Positions 49,283-60,729 of a DNA stretch of 64,000 nucleotides are shown in pieces; positions within the stretch are counted from its first letter, which is position 1; each line of letters opens with the position of its first letter. Source of the DNA: an uncultured Pelagibacteraceae bacterium (lineage in GTDB: Bacteria; Pseudomonadota; Alphaproteobacteria; Pelagibacterales; Pelagibacteraceae); NCBI GenBank assembly GCA_902595125.1, contig CACJOY010000002.1, positions 160,721-224,720 on the forward strand, in the 5' to 3' direction. The position numbers and the translations under genes were made by a program. Under the pieces are notes generated by a model, which saw only the letters and a list, made by a program, of their open reading frames with translations, was not told where the DNA came from and made no database searches.

Positions 49283-50776
49283 TTATTTCATTGTTGGCAT
49301 TACAAATTCTGCATTTGATCGCACACCTGAAGGCCATCTAGAAGTTACTGTTTTTAGTTTGGTGTAAAATTTAATTCCTTCCATGCCGTGCATTCCACTA
49401 TCTCCAAATAAAGATCTTTTCCAACCACCAAAGCTGTGGAATGCCATAGGTACTGGAATAGGTACATTAATACCAACCATACCAACTTGAATTTTACTTG
49501 CAAATGTTCTACCTGCATCACCGTCTCTTGTGTAAATACTTACTCCATTTCCATATTCATGGTCGTTGATTAATTTTGCAGCTTCTTCAAAATTTTTAAC
49601 TCTAACAACTGATAATACTGGACCGAATATTTCTTCATTATATATCCTCATTTCTTTTTTTACATGATCAAATAAACAACCACCAATATAGAAACCATTT
49701 TCATAACCTTGTAATTTTAAATTTCTACCATCAACGATTAACTTTGCACCTTCATTTACTCCTAAATCGACATATCCTTTTACTTTTTCTAAGTGTTCTT
49801 TGGTAACTAAAGGCCCCATCTCAGAACTTTTATCCATCCCCGGGCCTACTTTTAAAGCCTCAGCTTTTTTTGATAATCTTGATACTAGCTCGTCTCCTAT
49901 ATCTCCAACAGCCACTGCAACTGATTGAGCCATGCATCTTTCACCGGCTGAACCATATGCAGCTCCCATTAAACCATTTACAGCACTTTCCAAATCACAA
50001 TCTGGCATAACAACTAAATGATTTTTTGCACCTCCAAGTGCCTGAACTCTTTTTTCATTTTTAGCAGAATTTTCATAAATGTATTTTGCAATTGGCGTTG
50101 AGCCTACAAAACTTACTGCTTTGATATCTTTGTTAGTCAAAATTGCATCTACAGCTTCTTTATCTCCATTAACAACATTAAAAACTCCATCAGGAAGACC
50201 AGCTTCTTTTAATAGTTCAGCTAATTTGATTGCACACGATGGATCCTTTTCAGAAGGCTTTAGAATAAAAGTATTTCCACATGCAATTGCTATTGGAAAC
50301 ATCCACATTGGTACCATAGCGGGAAAATTAAAAGGTGTGATACCTGCCACTACTCCTAAGGGTTGACGTATCGACCAGCTATCTACACTGGTTCCTACAT
50401 TTTCAGAAAATTCACCTTTAATTAAATGAGGTATGCCGCAGGCGAATTCAACAACTTCTAAACCTCTTGTTAAAGACCCCTTAGCATCTTCATAAACTTT
50501 TCCATGCTCTGAAACTATTAACTTTGTGAGTTCGTCTGAATTTTTTTCTATTAATTCTTTAAACTTAAACATTACTCTTGCCCTTACAAGTGCTGGTTTT
50601 AATGACCATTCTTCAAAAGCTTTTTGTGCCACCATAACAGCTTGATCTAAATCTTCCTTAGACGCTATCTTAACCTCTTTTTCTTGCTCACCAGTTGCTG
50701 GATTAAAAACTTTACTTTTTTTATCTGATTTTCCAGGAGTTTTTTTACCGCCTACAAAATGTTCAATTAATTTCAT
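49283..50776 (-). CDS. mmsA: CoA-acylating methylmalonate-semialdehyde dehydrogenase
   Basis: 497 residues of aldehyde-dehydrogenase fold. The MmsA subgroup is recognised by GITPFNFPAMVPMWMFPIA, ALGGAKNHLVVMPD, the catalytic cysteine Cys281 in GSAGERCMAQS, and VPIPVPMAFHSFGGWK. It oxidises methylmalonate or malonate semialdehyde to propionyl- or acetyl-CoA, in valine, inositol, beta-alanine or propionate-type degradation. Its position between sdhB and mdh means the product enters the TCA genes beside it. The substrate used here is not determinable from sequence. Confidence 0.92.
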   Translation of the reverse strand: MKLIEHFVGGKKTPGKSDKKSKVFNPATGEQEKEVKIASKEDLDQAVMVAQKAFEEWSLKPALVRARVMFKFKELIEKNSDELTKLIVSEHGKVYEDAKGSLTRGLEVVEFACGIPHLIKGEFSENVGTSVDSWSIRQPLGVVAGITPFNFPAMVPMWMFPIAIACGNTFILKPSEKDPSCAIKLAELLKEAGLPDGVFNVVNGDKEAVDAILTNKDIKAVSFVGSTPIAKYIYENSAKNEKRVQALGGAKNHLVVMPDCDLESAVNGLMGAAYGSAGERCMAQSVAVAVGDIGDELVSRLSKKAEALKVGPGMDKSSEMGPLVTKEHLEKVKGYVDLGVNEGAKLIVDGRNLKLQGYENGFYIGGCLFDHVKKEMRIYNEEIFGPVLSVVRVKNFEEAAKLINDHEYGNGVSIYTRDGDAGRTFASKIQVGMVGINVPIPVPMAFHSFGGWKRSLFGDSGMHGMEGIKFYTKLKTVTSRWPSGVRSNAEFVMPTMK

Positions 50777-50818
50777 GAATACGATCTTTTAGATTAAAAA
50801 CTCTTATTAGTCTATTGT

Positions 50819-51598
50819 TTAAATATTGGCGGTTGCTAACATTTTTTTTATTTCAGCAATAGCTTTAGCTGGGTTTAAACCTTTTGGACATGCGCTTGTA
50901 CAGTTTAAAATTGTATGGCAACGATATAATTTTAATTCATCTGCAACTTTTTTTAATCTTGATTGTCTTTCTTCATCTCTACTATCAATTATCCACCTAT
51001 AGGCTTGAAGCAAAACAGCTGGTCCTAAATATTTGTCACCATTCCACCAATAACTTGGGCATGATGTAGAACAACATGCACACATAATACATTCATATGC
51101 TCCATCTAATTTTTTTCTATCCTCCTTGGACTGAAAAATTTCATTTGTCTCTGACTTAGAATTTGATTTTAACCAAGGTTCAATTGATTGATACTGCCTA
51201 TACAGACCATCTAAATCACCAATTAAATCTTTTTTAACTTTTAAATGAGGTAATGGATAAATATCTATGTCTCCATCAATTTCAGAATGTGGTTGTGTAC
51301 AAGCTAAACCATTTTTACCTCCCATATTCATCGCACATGAGCCACAAACACCGTGAGCACAAGATCTTCTGTAGGATAATGTAGGATCTATCTCGTTTTT
51401 GATTTTATTTAAAATATCTAAAACCTTTGAGGGACAATTATCCATATCAACTTCATATGTGTCAATTCTGGGATTTTCTCCAGATGAAGGATCCCATCTA
51501 TAAACATTTATTTTTCTTAAGTTTTTAGAACCAGTTTTATCTTTGAAATATTTACCTTTTTTAACTTTAGAGTTCTGAGGTAAACTTATTTGTACCAT
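50819..51598 (-). CDS. sdhB: Succinate dehydrogenase iron-sulfur subunit
   Basis: 259 residues carrying three iron-sulfur centres: the 2Fe-2S cysteines in [16 protein letters not shown] and the adjacent CTQPH, the 4Fe-4S group in [16 protein letters not shown] and the 3Fe-4S/4Fe-4S cysteines in [17 protein letters not shown]. Passes electrons from SdhA to quinone. It starts in the last base of sdhA. Confidence 0.97.
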   Translation of the reverse strand: MVQISLPQNSKVKKGKYFKDKTGSKNLRKINVYRWDPSSGENPRIDTYEVDMDNCPSKVLDILNKIKNEIDPTLSYRRSCAHGVCGSCAMNMGGKNGLACTQPHSEIDGDIDIYPLPHLKVKKDLIGDLDGLYRQYQSIEPWLKSNSKSETNEIFQSKEDRKKLDGAYECIMCACCSTSCPSYWWNGDKYLGPAVLLQAYRWIIDSRDEERQSRLKKVADELKLYRCHTILNCTSACPKGLNPAKAIAEIKKMLATANI

Positions 51599-53373
51599 TA
51601 ATAAACTCTTTCTTGAGGTGGAAAATATTGAACATCATTTGTTAAAGTTGTTTTATGAACATCTCTATATGTTATCTTTGTATTTTTTCCATCACACCAA
51701 GCTAATGTATGTTGCATAAATTTTTGGTCATCTCTTTTTGGATAATCTTCTCTAGCATGGGCGCCTCTACTTTCTTTTCTATGATAAGCAGAGTCAACGG
51801 TTGCTACAGCTTGTCTAATCAAATTATCAAATTCCAATGTCTCTACAAGATCTGTGTTAAATATTAATGATTTATCCTTAACAGACAGTGAATCTAATCC
51901 ATCATATGTTTTTCTTATCTCATCAACACCTTCTTTTAAAGTCTTCTCAGTTCTAAAAACTGCACATTTTGATTGCATAATTTTTTGCATAGAAAGTCTT
52001 AATTCAGCTGTTCCAATGTTTCCTTCTGAGTTTCTAATTTTATCAAATCTATCAATACATTTTTGTGTTTCTGACTCACTTAATTCTTCATGGGGTGTGC
52101 CTGGTGTAATTAATTCAGCTGCTCTTTTTGCTGCAGCTCTACCAAACACAACGAGATCAATTAATGAATTAGATCCTAATCTATTAGCGCCATGAACTGA
52201 AACACACGCTGCTTCACCAATTGCCATAAGTCCTGGTACTGTTTTTTCCGCTCCATTAACTGTTAGGACCTCACCCTTATAATTTGTAGGAATGCCACCC
52301 ATATTATAATGAACTGTTGGCACCACGGGTATTGGTTCTTTCGTTACATCTACATTTGCAAATAATCTTGCGGCATCTGTGATACCCGGTAATCTACTTT
52401 CTATAACTTCTTTATCTAAATGACTTAGGTTCAAATGAACGTGATCTTGCTCTTTTCCAACACCTCTTCCTTCATTAATTTCAACTGACATTGATCTGCT
52501 AACAACATCTCTGGAAGCTAGGTCTTTTGCTTTTGGTGCATATCTCTCCATAAATCTTTCACCCTTAGAATTCGTTAGATATCCACCTTCACCTCTTGCA
52601 CCTTCTGTAATTAAAGTGCCGTGTCCATAAATTCCTGTTGGGTGGAATTGAACGAATTCCATATCTTGTAGAGGCAAACCTGCTCTTAAAACCATTGCAT
52701 TACCATCACCCGTACAAGTATGAGCAGAAGTCGCAGAATAATAAACCTTACCATAACCTCCTGTTGCTATAATTACTGTATGAGCTCTAAATCTGTGAAT
52801 TGTTCCATCATTCAAATTCCAAGCAATTAATCCCTTACACTCCCCATCTTTCATAAGTAAGTCTAAAGCAAAATACTCTATAAAAAATTCTGTTTTGTGT
52901 TTTAAAGCTTGTCCATATAGAGTGTGTAAAATTGCATGTCCTGTTCTGTCAGCTGCAGCACAAGTTCTTTGTACAATACCATTTCCATAGTTTTTTGTCA
53001 TACCACCAAAAGGCCTTTGATAAATTTTACCATCATCTGTCCTACTAAATGGAACACCATATTTTTCTAATTCTATTACTGCTTTAGGAGCTTCTTTACA
53101 TAAATACTCTATACAATCCTGATCACCTAGCCAGTCCGCTCCTTTTACAGTATCGTACATATGCCAACGCCAATCATCTTCACCCATATTACCTAATGCA
53201 GCTGATATACCTCCCTGAGCTGCAGATGTATGGCTTCTTGTTGGGAACACTTTTGAAATACATGCAGTTTTTAATCCAGCTTCACTAAGTCCAACTGCAG
53301 CCCTTAGACCAGACCCTCCAGCCCCTAAAACTACAACATCATATTCATGATCTGTTATTTTATAAGAATTCAT
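51598..53373 (-). CDS. sdhA: Succinate dehydrogenase flavoprotein subunit
   Basis: 591 residues. The FAD motif [16 protein letters not shown], the covalent-flavin histidine His48 in [30 protein letters not shown], the active-site [21 protein letters not shown] block and [11 protein letters not shown] are intact. Oxidises succinate to fumarate. It overlaps sdhD upstream by 4 bases. Confidence 0.98.
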   Translation of the reverse strand: MNSYKITDHEYDVVVLGAGGSGLRAAVGLSEAGLKTACISKVFPTRSHTSAAQGGISAALGNMGEDDWRWHMYDTVKGADWLGDQDCIEYLCKEAPKAVIELEKYGVPFSRTDDGKIYQRPFGGMTKNYGNGIVQRTCAAADRTGHAILHTLYGQALKHKTEFFIEYFALDLLMKDGECKGLIAWNLNDGTIHRFRAHTVIIATGGYGKVYYSATSAHTCTGDGNAMVLRAGLPLQDMEFVQFHPTGIYGHGTLITEGARGEGGYLTNSKGERFMERYAPKAKDLASRDVVSRSMSVEINEGRGVGKEQDHVHLNLSHLDKEVIESRLPGITDAARLFANVDVTKEPIPVVPTVHYNMGGIPTNYKGEVLTVNGAEKTVPGLMAIGEAACVSVHGANRLGSNSLIDLVVFGRAAAKRAAELITPGTPHEELSESETQKCIDRFDKIRNSEGNIGTAELRLSMQKIMQSKCAVFRTEKTLKEGVDEIRKTYDGLDSLSVKDKSLIFNTDLVETLEFDNLIRQAVATVDSAYHRKESRGAHAREDYPKRDDQKFMQHTLAWCDGKNTKITYRDVHKTTLTNDVQYFPPQERVY

Positions 53374-53693
53374 AATTTAGATATTAATATAATTGTAATT
53401 AGCGGAATTACCATGGCAGAAACATATAAAAGCTTATTTGCGACACTTTTGATTTTATTATTTTGTACATAATCCTCAAAAACTTCACTTATGCTCAATG
53501 CTGAAAAAAAATATGCATTAATAATGAAGAGGCTAAATAAAAATTTAGATGAAGAGTTTGTAAAAAAAATTATAACTTCATTATATCCTTGGTCATAAAT
53601 TCTAATAAAATTTAAAATAAACCACAACATTAAAGGGATTAGTAAAAAGCCACTAATTTTTAAAAAAATCCATTTTTTTGTTGCTACAATCAT
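53370..53693 (-). CDS. sdhD: Succinate dehydrogenase hydrophobic membrane anchor
   Basis: 107 residues, three hydrophobic helices (about 11-29, 48-65, 85-106). Sequence similarity is weak, as usual for SdhD, and the call rests mainly on its place between sdhC (directly adjacent) and sdhA (4-base overlap). The histidine expected to bind heme in SdhD is not obvious: I see no histidine in the middle helix. Confidence 0.85.
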   Translation of the reverse strand: MIVATKKWIFLKISGFLLIPLMLWFILNFIRIYDQGYNEVIIFFTNSSSKFLFSLFIINAYFFSALSISEVFEDYVQNNKIKSVANKLLYVSAMVIPLITIILISKL

Positions 53694-54077
53694 TTAGATT
53701 AAATTTTTTCCCAATAGATAAAAAATAATAGTTAAGATTATTGATCCAAATATAACTATTAAACCAGTTACTTTAGTTGTTTGTAGTTCAAATCCATACC
53801 CTAGATCCATTATTAGGTGTCTTATTTCACTTAAAACCTGAAATAAAAAAGACCAAGTTAAAGCTATAATGATAAATTTACCAAAAAAAGACACTAAAAA
53901 AGTATTTGTTACTTCATAATTACTTTTACCTAGTAAGAGTGATGAGGCCCAGAAACATATGATTGTAATAGCTATTATATTTATTATTCCAGTTATTCTA
54001 TGTGAAATAGATACTAAGGATGAAATATGCCATCTATAAATTTGAATGTGGGGAGATAAAGGCTCTTTATTTTCCAT
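53694..54077 (-). CDS. sdhC: Succinate dehydrogenase cytochrome b556 subunit
   Basis: About 128 residues, three membrane helices. PLSPHIQIYRWHISSLVSISHRITGI is the standard SdhC N-terminus (recognised as SPHIQIY and SHRITG), and the second helix holds the heme-ligand-type histidine in EIRHLIMDLGYG. An ATG at 54086 would add three residues; 54077 is the likelier start. Either start overlaps the end of asd. Confidence 0.93.
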   Translation of the reverse strand: MENKEPLSPHIQIYRWHISSLVSISHRITGIINIIAITIICFWASSLLLGKSNYEVTNTFLVSFFGKFIIIALTWSFLFQVLSEIRHLIMDLGYGFELQTTKVTGLIVIFGSIILTIIFYLLGKNLI

Positions 54078-55074
54078 AAAAATCATTTTTAATTAAAGTT
54101 TCAGCAATTTCTACAGCATTTAAAGCCGCTCCTCTTAAAAGATTGTCAGAAACAATCCATAAATTTAATCCATTTTTAATACTTTTATCTTTTCTAATTC
54201 TTGAAATAAATGTTTCATTTTTACCTTCTGCATCAATAGGAGTTGAATAACCTCCATCAGATCTATTATCAATAACTTTACAACCTTCGAAATTATCAAG
54301 AGCCTCTTTTATTTCATCTAAAGTAAAAGATTTTTTAAATTCTATATTAATTGACTCAGCATGAGAAACTAACACTGGAATCCTAACACATGTTGAAGTT
54401 ATATCTATTTTTTTATCTAAAATTTTTTTTGTCTCATTAACCATTTTAAGTTCTTCCTTAGTATAGCCATCTTGTGAAAATTCATCTATATGAGGAATTG
54501 CATTAAAAGCAATTTGTTTTGTAAAATTTTTTGATACTACTTTTTTATTGTTTAGAACTAATTTTGTTTGCTCTATTAATTCATCCATTTGTGCTTTGCC
54601 CCCACCTGAAACAGATTGATATGTAGAAATAACTGCTCTTTTAATCCCGAACATGTCATGTAATGGTTTAAGGGCTATAACTAACTGAGCAGTTGAGCAA
54701 TTAGGGTTAGCAATAATATTTTTTTTTATTTTTTTTAAATCCTCAGAATTAACTTGCGGCACTATTAAAGGAACATCTGGGTCCATTCTAAAAAAACTTG
54801 AGTTATCAATAATCATTGATTTTTTTGATGCTTCTTGAACAAATTTTTCTGAGATTTTTCCGCCAGCAGCAAAAAAAGTAATTTTTGCTTTAGAAAAATC
54901 AAAATTATCTAAATCTAAAATCTCTTGTTCCTGACCTCTAAATTTAATTTTTGATCCAACACTTTTTGATGATGCAACTAGATATAGATTATCAATAGGA
55001 AATTCTTTTTTTTCTAGAACTTCTAAAATTTTCCTACCAACATTTCCTGTTGCCCCTACAATTGCTATATTCAT
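54067..55074 (-). CDS. asd: Aspartate-semialdehyde dehydrogenase
   Basis: 335 residues. NADP-binding GATGNVGRKILEVLE, catalytic cysteine Cys126 in ANPNCSTAQLV, the histidine region RIPVLVSHAES and a closing RGAALNAVEIAE. Branch-point enzyme for lysine/diaminopimelate, threonine and methionine synthesis, so it supplies homoserine for MetX. It is placed between dmdA (20-base gap) and sdhC, on the same strand. Confidence 0.96.
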   Translation of the reverse strand: MNIAIVGATGNVGRKILEVLEKKEFPIDNLYLVASSKSVGSKIKFRGQEQEILDLDNFDFSKAKITFFAAGGKISEKFVQEASKKSMIIDNSSFFRMDPDVPLIVPQVNSEDLKKIKKNIIANPNCSTAQLVIALKPLHDMFGIKRAVISTYQSVSGGGKAQMDELIEQTKLVLNNKKVVSKNFTKQIAFNAIPHIDEFSQDGYTKEELKMVNETKKILDKKIDITSTCVRIPVLVSHAESINIEFKKSFTLDEIKEALDNFEGCKVIDNRSDGGYSTPIDAEGKNETFISRIRKDKSIKNGLNLWIVSDNLLRGAALNAVEIAETLIKNDFYGK

Positions 55075-55094
55075 GGTAACGTTATATTTTTATA

Positions 55095-56204
55095 CTAAAT
55101 GAAGGGTAAATCGCAAACTGTTCCTACAAATATTTTTTCATCTATATCTATCTTAAATTGCGTTTTATTATCCCAATAAGGTTTATTTATCATTGCGATT
55201 CCTATAACTTTTTTAAAAGATGGGGAATATGCAGCAGATCGTACGTATCCCACAATATTATTATCATCATCAAGTAGTGTCTTTTCACAATACATATCAA
55301 TTTTATTATGATCGATCATGACACCCATTAATTTTCTGGTAATACCATTTTCTCTAATTTTTTTTAACTTTTCTTTTCCTAAGAAATTAACTTCACTATC
55401 TAAATTAATATACTTATCAAAATTTGCCTCAAATGGATTATCTCTATTATCAAAATCATTCCCATAAGATAATAGCGCAGACTCAATTCTCTCTATCAAA
55501 TTAGGACATCCAGCTTTAACATTTAATTCAGCTCCATATTCAAATAAATAATCATATAGGTCTTGACCTGCTGAATTATCTTCTACATAAACTTCAAATC
55601 CACTTTGTTTTGACCATCCTGATCTAGCGATAAAATATTTATTACCTTTAAAATTAAAATATTGAAAATTAAAAAATTTCAATTTTCTTATCTCTTCTCC
55701 AAATAATTTTGCCATCAGGTCATCCGAAAGGGGGCCTTGTATCGCTAAAATATTTACATTTGGCTCTTTAATTTCAACTTCAAATTTATTTCCAGCTGCA
55801 ATCCCTTTAGCAAAAAAAATTACATCTGAGTCAGCAATAGATAACCACCATCTATCCTCAGCTAATTTATTTATAATCGGGTCATTAACTAATAAACCTT
55901 CACTATCAATTAATGGTGCATAATAACATTTTCCAATTTTTGATTTAGATAAATCCCTGCATGTCATTAACTGAACTAATTTTGCTGCATCTTTTCCTGA
56001 AATTTCAACTTGTCTCTCAGCCGCAACATCCCAGACTTGAACAAAATTTTTTAAATGTTCATAATCAGCTTCTAATGATTTAAAAGATGCTGGTAATAAC
56101 ATATGGTTATAAACCGTATAACTACTTACCCCGTGCGACTCTATTCTATCAGTATAAGGAGTGCTTCTTAATCTTCTTGATTTTACAATCGGAAAGTTTT
56201 TCAT
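55095..56204 (-). CDS. dmdA: Dimethylsulfoniopropionate demethylase (tetrahydrofolate-dependent)
   Basis: First step of DMSP demethylation: moves a methyl group from DMSP to tetrahydrofolate, leaving methylmercaptopropionate. 369 residues of glycine-cleavage T-protein fold. It matches the SAR11 DmdA that I know: [50 protein letters not shown], the DmdA-specific stretch [15 protein letters not shown] (residues 194-208) where GcvT has a different loop, [17 protein letters not shown] and the ending CDLPFI. Length equals the Pelagibacter protein. It follows dmdB by ten bases. Confidence 0.96.
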   Translation of the reverse strand: MKNFPIVKSRRLRSTPYTDRIESHGVSSYTVYNHMLLPASFKSLEADYEHLKNFVQVWDVAAERQVEISGKDAAKLVQLMTCRDLSKSKIGKCYYAPLIDSEGLLVNDPIINKLAEDRWWLSIADSDVIFFAKGIAAGNKFEVEIKEPNVNILAIQGPLSDDLMAKLFGEEIRKLKFFNFQYFNFKGNKYFIARSGWSKQSGFEVYVEDNSAGQDLYDYLFEYGAELNVKAGCPNLIERIESALLSYGNDFDNRDNPFEANFDKYINLDSEVNFLGKEKLKKIRENGITRKLMGVMIDHNKIDMYCEKTLLDDDNNIVGYVRSAAYSPSFKKVIGIAMINKPYWDNKTQFKIDIDEKIFVGTVCDLPFI

Positions 56205-56214
56205 TTTTTTAATT

Positions 56215-57831
56215 TTAGAATTTTTTTCTTAACTCAAATTTCTGGATTTTACCAGTTGAAGTTTTTGGTAAATCGCAAAAAACTACTTGCTTTGGTACCT
56301 TAAACCCAGCGAGTGTTTCCTTGCAAAAACTAATTAGCTCTTTTTCTGATACGGGTTTATCTTTGACCATTTCAATAAATGCGCAAGGCACTTCGCCCCA
56401 TTTTTCATCTGGTTTAGCAACTACTGCTGCTATAGAAACTGAGGGATGTTTTGCTAAAGTATTCTCAATCTCAATCGAAGATATATTTTCACCTCCTGAA
56501 ATTATAATATCTTTAGATCTATCTTGAATCTTAACATATCCATCAGGATGCATGACTGCTAAATCTCCAGAATGAAACCACCCTCCATCCATGGCTTTAG
56601 ATGTTGCATCTTTGTCCTTAAAATATCCTTTCATCACAATATTTCCTTTAATCATAATCTCACCTATGGTTTTTCCATCTCTTGGTACTTCTTCCATTGT
56701 TTCTGGATTCATAACTGAAATTCCTTCAGTATTTGGATATCTTACACCTTGTCTTGCTTTAATCTCATTTTGTTTTTCTTCATCTAATTCATTCCAAGCA
56801 TCATTCCAAGCACATTGAGTAACATGGCCATAGGTTTCCGTTAATCCATAAACATGCATCACTTCAAATCCAAGTTCATTCATTTTTTTGAAAATAATAC
56901 TTGGTGGTGGCGCTCCAGCAGTAAGAACAAAAACTTTTTGATTTAATTTTTTTCTATCAGACTCGGGCGCACCGGTAATCATATTCAATACTATAGGTGC
57001 ACCACCAAAATGAGATACTTTGTATTTATCTATTAATTCAAATATTTTTTTAACATCAATATTTCTTAAACAAATAGTCCTTCCATTTAACATAGGTATT
57101 GTCCATGGATAGCCCCACCCATTACAATGAAACATCGGAACAATAGTTAAAAAGTTTAATCTGTTTGGCATATTCCAAGCTACTGCACTCCCTGTAGACA
57201 TTAAGTAAGATCCTCTATGATGATAAACAACACCTTTTGGATTTCCTGTGGTGCCAGATGTATAACTTAACGATATTGCTTGCCATTCGTCTTCTGGCAT
57301 TTGCCAATTATAATTTTCATCACCAGTATTTAAAAAACTTTCATATTCTAATTCGCCAATTTTCTGACATTTAGACTGGTCTGCAAATTTATCATTTATA
57401 TCAATTATAATAATTTTTTTTTTTAATATGCTTAAAGCTTTTTTTACTTCAACATGAAGCTGTCTATCAACAACTAATACTTTTGCTTCACTATGATTTA
57501 AAATATATGCAATAGTTTTAGCATCTAATCTTATATTAATAGTATTTAATACTGCACCTGTCATGGGCACAGAATAATGGCCTTCAAAAATTTCTGGTGT
57601 ATTGAAAGCTAAAAATGAAACAGTATCACCTTTTCTAATACCAATTTTATTAAGAGCACTCGCAAATTTTACTGTTCTTTTATAAACCTGCTCCCACGAA
57701 TACTTTCTATCTTCATAAATGACGGCTTCATAATTTGGATAAATTTCTTTAGCTCTTTTCAAAAAAGTCAGGGGTGTTAGCGGAACATAATTTGCATTAT
57801 TTTTTTCCAAATTAGTATCGTAGTGACCCAT
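56215..57831 (-). CDS. dmdB: 3-Methylmercaptopropionyl-CoA ligase
   Basis: 538-residue AMP-forming acyl-CoA synthetase. ATP-binding [27 protein letters not shown], the hinge region [18 protein letters not shown] with [18 protein letters not shown], and the catalytic lysine in [12 protein letters not shown]. Motifs alone give only the family; placement directly between dmdC (one base) and dmdA makes it DmdB, which attaches CoA to methylmercaptopropionate. It may also act on other short acids. Confidence 0.92.
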   Translation of the reverse strand: MGHYDTNLEKNNANYVPLTPLTFLKRAKEIYPNYEAVIYEDRKYSWEQVYKRTVKFASALNKIGIRKGDTVSFLAFNTPEIFEGHYSVPMTGAVLNTINIRLDAKTIAYILNHSEAKVLVVDRQLHVEVKKALSILKKKIIIIDINDKFADQSKCQKIGELEYESFLNTGDENYNWQMPEDEWQAISLSYTSGTTGNPKGVVYHHRGSYLMSTGSAVAWNMPNRLNFLTIVPMFHCNGWGYPWTIPMLNGRTICLRNIDVKKIFELIDKYKVSHFGGAPIVLNMITGAPESDRKKLNQKVFVLTAGAPPPSIIFKKMNELGFEVMHVYGLTETYGHVTQCAWNDAWNELDEEKQNEIKARQGVRYPNTEGISVMNPETMEEVPRDGKTIGEIMIKGNIVMKGYFKDKDATSKAMDGGWFHSGDLAVMHPDGYVKIQDRSKDIIISGGENISSIEIENTLAKHPSVSIAAVVAKPDEKWGEVPCAFIEMVKDKPVSEKELISFCKETLAGFKVPKQVVFCDLPKTSTGKIQKFELRKKF

Positions 57832-57832
57832 T

Positions 57833-59596
57833 TTAATTAAATTTGAATTTCATTATATTCGAGCTACCTGAAATAGCTGATTTATAGTGTTGCTCAGCTC
57901 TTGGTAGTACTTTATCAAAGTAGAATCTTGCAGTGTCTATTTTTTCATCATAAAAGTTTTTATTCTCATTATAATCTTTAAAACTTACTTCTAAAACTTT
58001 GATCCAAGCATAGGCAATAGAGACATAGCCTAGAGTTTTTAGATAGTCATTTGCTGCTGCACTTACATCATCTTTTTCTGTTTTTGCTTTATTTATCATC
58101 CAATCACTAAATTTTTTTAGAATGTTTAAGTGATTATCAAATTCTGTTATAAATGGTTTAATTTTTTCATTATCTGAACTACACTCAGATTTTACCTGAT
58201 CTAAAAATTTGTTTATTATATTCCCATTTTTATTTGACAATTTTCTAAAGACTAAATCGGCTGCTTGTACTGAGTTAGTTCCTTCATATATAGGTGTTAT
58301 TCTATTATCTCTATATAACTGTTCTATTCCTTGATCTTTTGTGTAACCATAACCTCCATAAATTTGCATAGCATCACTTGTAATTTCCATCGCTAAATCT
58401 GTAAATAATGATTTTACTACTGGTGTCATCAAAGATACATAATCTGATGCATCCTGACGAACTTTTTCGTCTGGATGATACAAGCTAACTTCTGTCTGTT
58501 GTGATAACCAAAAACATAATGCTCTTTCACCTTCAATTATAGATTTCATATTTAATAATGATCTTCTTATATCCGCATGCTCAATAATAAAATCTGCACC
58601 ATTTTTTGATTTTGAATTATTTGTTTTTCCTTGTTTTCTTTCTTTAGCGTAAGAAAGGGAATTTTGATAAGCAATTTCTGAAATGCCCAAACCTTGAATT
58701 CCAACAACTATTCTCTCTAGATTCATCATTGTAAACATGGCACTCAAACCTTTTTCTTTAGCACCAATCATATAACCAGTTGCGTCATCAAAATTTAAAA
58801 CACATGTAGCGGATCCTTTTATACCCATTTTTGTTTCAATAGATCCAGTTGAAACCCCATTTTTTGGTCCTACTGTCCCATCATCTTTAACAATAAATTT
58901 TGGCACTAAAAACAAACTTATTCCTCTAGTACCAGATGGAGATTCATCAGCTCTTGCCAAAACTAAATGAATAATATTTTCTGTCAAATCATGATCCCCT
59001 GATGTTATAAAGATTTTTTGTCCTGTTAATTTGTAAGTTCCATCAGATTGTTTTTTTGCTTTTGTTTTAAGTAAACCTAAGTCTGTACCACATACTGGCT
59101 CAGTTAAACACATTGTTCCACTCCATTTACCTTCTACTATCTTTGGTAAATATCTATTCTTAATATCTTCAGTAGCATGATGATTTATACAATTATAAGC
59201 GCCAATACTAAGTTCGCTATAAAGTTTAAATGACAAACTTGCGGAGGATAACATTTCATCAAAAAATGCACTTACAGTTTTTGGCATACCTTGTCCTCCA
59301 TATTTTGGATCACAAGATAAGGATGTCCATCCATCCTCGATATATTTTTTATATGCTTCTTTGTATCCTGGAGGAGTTCTCACAACTCCATTTTCTAAAA
59401 CAGCAGGATTTTCGTCTCCAGCTTTAGCTAATGGAAGAACAAGATTTTGATTTATTTTAGCTGCTTCTTGTAAAATATCTTTGACTAGATCTGACGTAAC
59501 TTCTTTATATTTTTCTAATTCATTATATTTTTGATTATTTCTCAACTTTTCAAAGAGAAACATCATATCTTCAAGTGGTGCTGTGTAGCTTGGCAT
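57833..59596 (-). CDS. dmdC: 3-Methylmercaptopropionyl-CoA dehydrogenase
   Basis: 587 residues, the long acyl-CoA dehydrogenase subgroup to which DmdC belongs. CLTEPVCGTDLGLLKTKA, KIFITSGDHDL, GIKGSATCVLNFD, QIYGGYGYTKDQGIEQLYRD and the catalytic glutamate in PIYEGTNSVQAADL are present. Makes methylthioacryloyl-CoA in the DMSP demethylation route. The final hydratase, dmdD or acuH, is not in the window. It starts 26 bases after leuB; a possible promoter (TTGCAA, 17 bases, TAAACT) overlaps the leuB stop, but the match is weak. Confidence 0.92.
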   Translation of the reverse strand: MPSYTAPLEDMMFLFEKLRNNQKYNELEKYKEVTSDLVKDILQEAAKINQNLVLPLAKAGDENPAVLENGVVRTPPGYKEAYKKYIEDGWTSLSCDPKYGGQGMPKTVSAFFDEMLSSASLSFKLYSELSIGAYNCINHHATEDIKNRYLPKIVEGKWSGTMCLTEPVCGTDLGLLKTKAKKQSDGTYKLTGQKIFITSGDHDLTENIIHLVLARADESPSGTRGISLFLVPKFIVKDDGTVGPKNGVSTGSIETKMGIKGSATCVLNFDDATGYMIGAKEKGLSAMFTMMNLERIVVGIQGLGISEIAYQNSLSYAKERKQGKTNNSKSKNGADFIIEHADIRRSLLNMKSIIEGERALCFWLSQQTEVSLYHPDEKVRQDASDYVSLMTPVVKSLFTDLAMEITSDAMQIYGGYGYTKDQGIEQLYRDNRITPIYEGTNSVQAADLVFRKLSNKNGNIINKFLDQVKSECSSDNEKIKPFITEFDNHLNILKKFSDWMINKAKTEKDDVSAAANDYLKTLGYVSIAYAWIKVLEVSFKDYNENKNFYDEKIDTARFYFDKVLPRAEQHYKSAISGSSNIMKFKFN

Positions 59597-59622
59597 ATAG
59601 TAAGTTTAAGATAATTAATTAA

Positions 59623-60729
59623 TTATTGCAATTTTGAAATGATCGCATCACCCATTTGTGATGTTGATAATTCTTTTGTCCCTTTTGATAAAATATCTTT
59701 TGTTCTAAAACCCTCATTTAGTACTGTTTGGACAGCTTTTTCTAATACATCTGCCTCATTATCTAAATCTAAAGAATATCTTAAAGCCATAGCAAAACTT
59801 AAAATTGTAGCTATAGGATTTGCAATTCCTTTACCGGTAATATCAGGTGCAGATCCATGAATCGGTTCATACATGGCTCTCATTTCTCCTTCTTTGTTTT
59901 TGGCACCTAATGAGGCAGAGGGTAAAAGTCCTAATGAGCCTGTTAACATTGATGCTTGATCAGATAACATATCTCCAAAAAGATTATCAGTAACTATTAC
60001 ATCAAATTGTTTTGGATTTCTCAGTAATTGCATTGAACAATTGTCTGCAAGCATGTGACTTAATTCAACGTCTTTATATTCTTTATCATGTAACGATTGA
60101 ACTTCTTCTCTCCAAAGTTGACCTGCTTCCATTACATTTGATTTTTCACATGATGTTACTTTATTAGATCTTTTCTTTGCTAAATCGAAAGCAATTCTCG
60201 CAACTCTAATAATTTCATTACTTGTATAGGTATGGGTATTTATACCTTTTCTCTCTCCATTTTCTATTGGTTTAATTCCTCTAGGTTCACCGAAATATAT
60301 TCCTCCAGTAAGCTCTCTTACAATCATTATGTCCAAACCTGAAACAATTTCAGGTTTTAAAGTTGAAGCATCAACTAATTGTTTAAAACATATTGCTGGT
60401 CTTAAGTTTGCAAAAAGTTTTAACTCTTTTCTCAATTTTAAAAGTGCTCTCTCAGGTTTTTTAGAAAATTCTACTCCATCCCACTTTGGACCACCAACAG
60501 CACCTAACATTATGACAGCACTTTCTAATGCTTTGTAAAAAACTTCATCAGTAATTGGAGTTCCATGTTTATCATATGAGCAACCTCCAGCAAGATCTTC
60601 ATCAATTTCAAAATCTAAAGATTTTTTTTCATTAAACCATTTAATTATTTTTTTTACCTCGCTAATAACCTCAGGACCAATTCCGTCACCAGCTAGTAAC
60701 AATATCTTTCTTTTTTTAACTTTAATCAT
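59623..60729 (-). CDS. leuB: 3-Isopropylmalate dehydrogenase
   Basis: Oxidatively decarboxylates 3-isopropylmalate in leucine synthesis. 368 residues: [49 protein letters not shown], the metal site [26 protein letters not shown] (recognised in blocks) and [18 protein letters not shown]. It overlaps leuD by 8 bases. Confidence 0.97.
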   Translation of the reverse strand: MIKVKKRKILLLAGDGIGPEVISEVKKIIKWFNEKKSLDFEIDEDLAGGCSYDKHGTPITDEVFYKALESAVIMLGAVGGPKWDGVEFSKKPERALLKLRKELKLFANLRPAICFKQLVDASTLKPEIVSGLDIMIVRELTGGIYFGEPRGIKPIENGERKGINTHTYTSNEIIRVARIAFDLAKKRSNKVTSCEKSNVMEAGQLWREEVQSLHDKEYKDVELSHMLADNCSMQLLRNPKQFDVIVTDNLFGDMLSDQASMLTGSLGLLPSASLGAKNKEGEMRAMYEPIHGSAPDITGKGIANPIATILSFAMALRYSLDLDNEADVLEKAVQTVLNEGFRTKDILSKGTKELSTSQMGDAIISKLQ

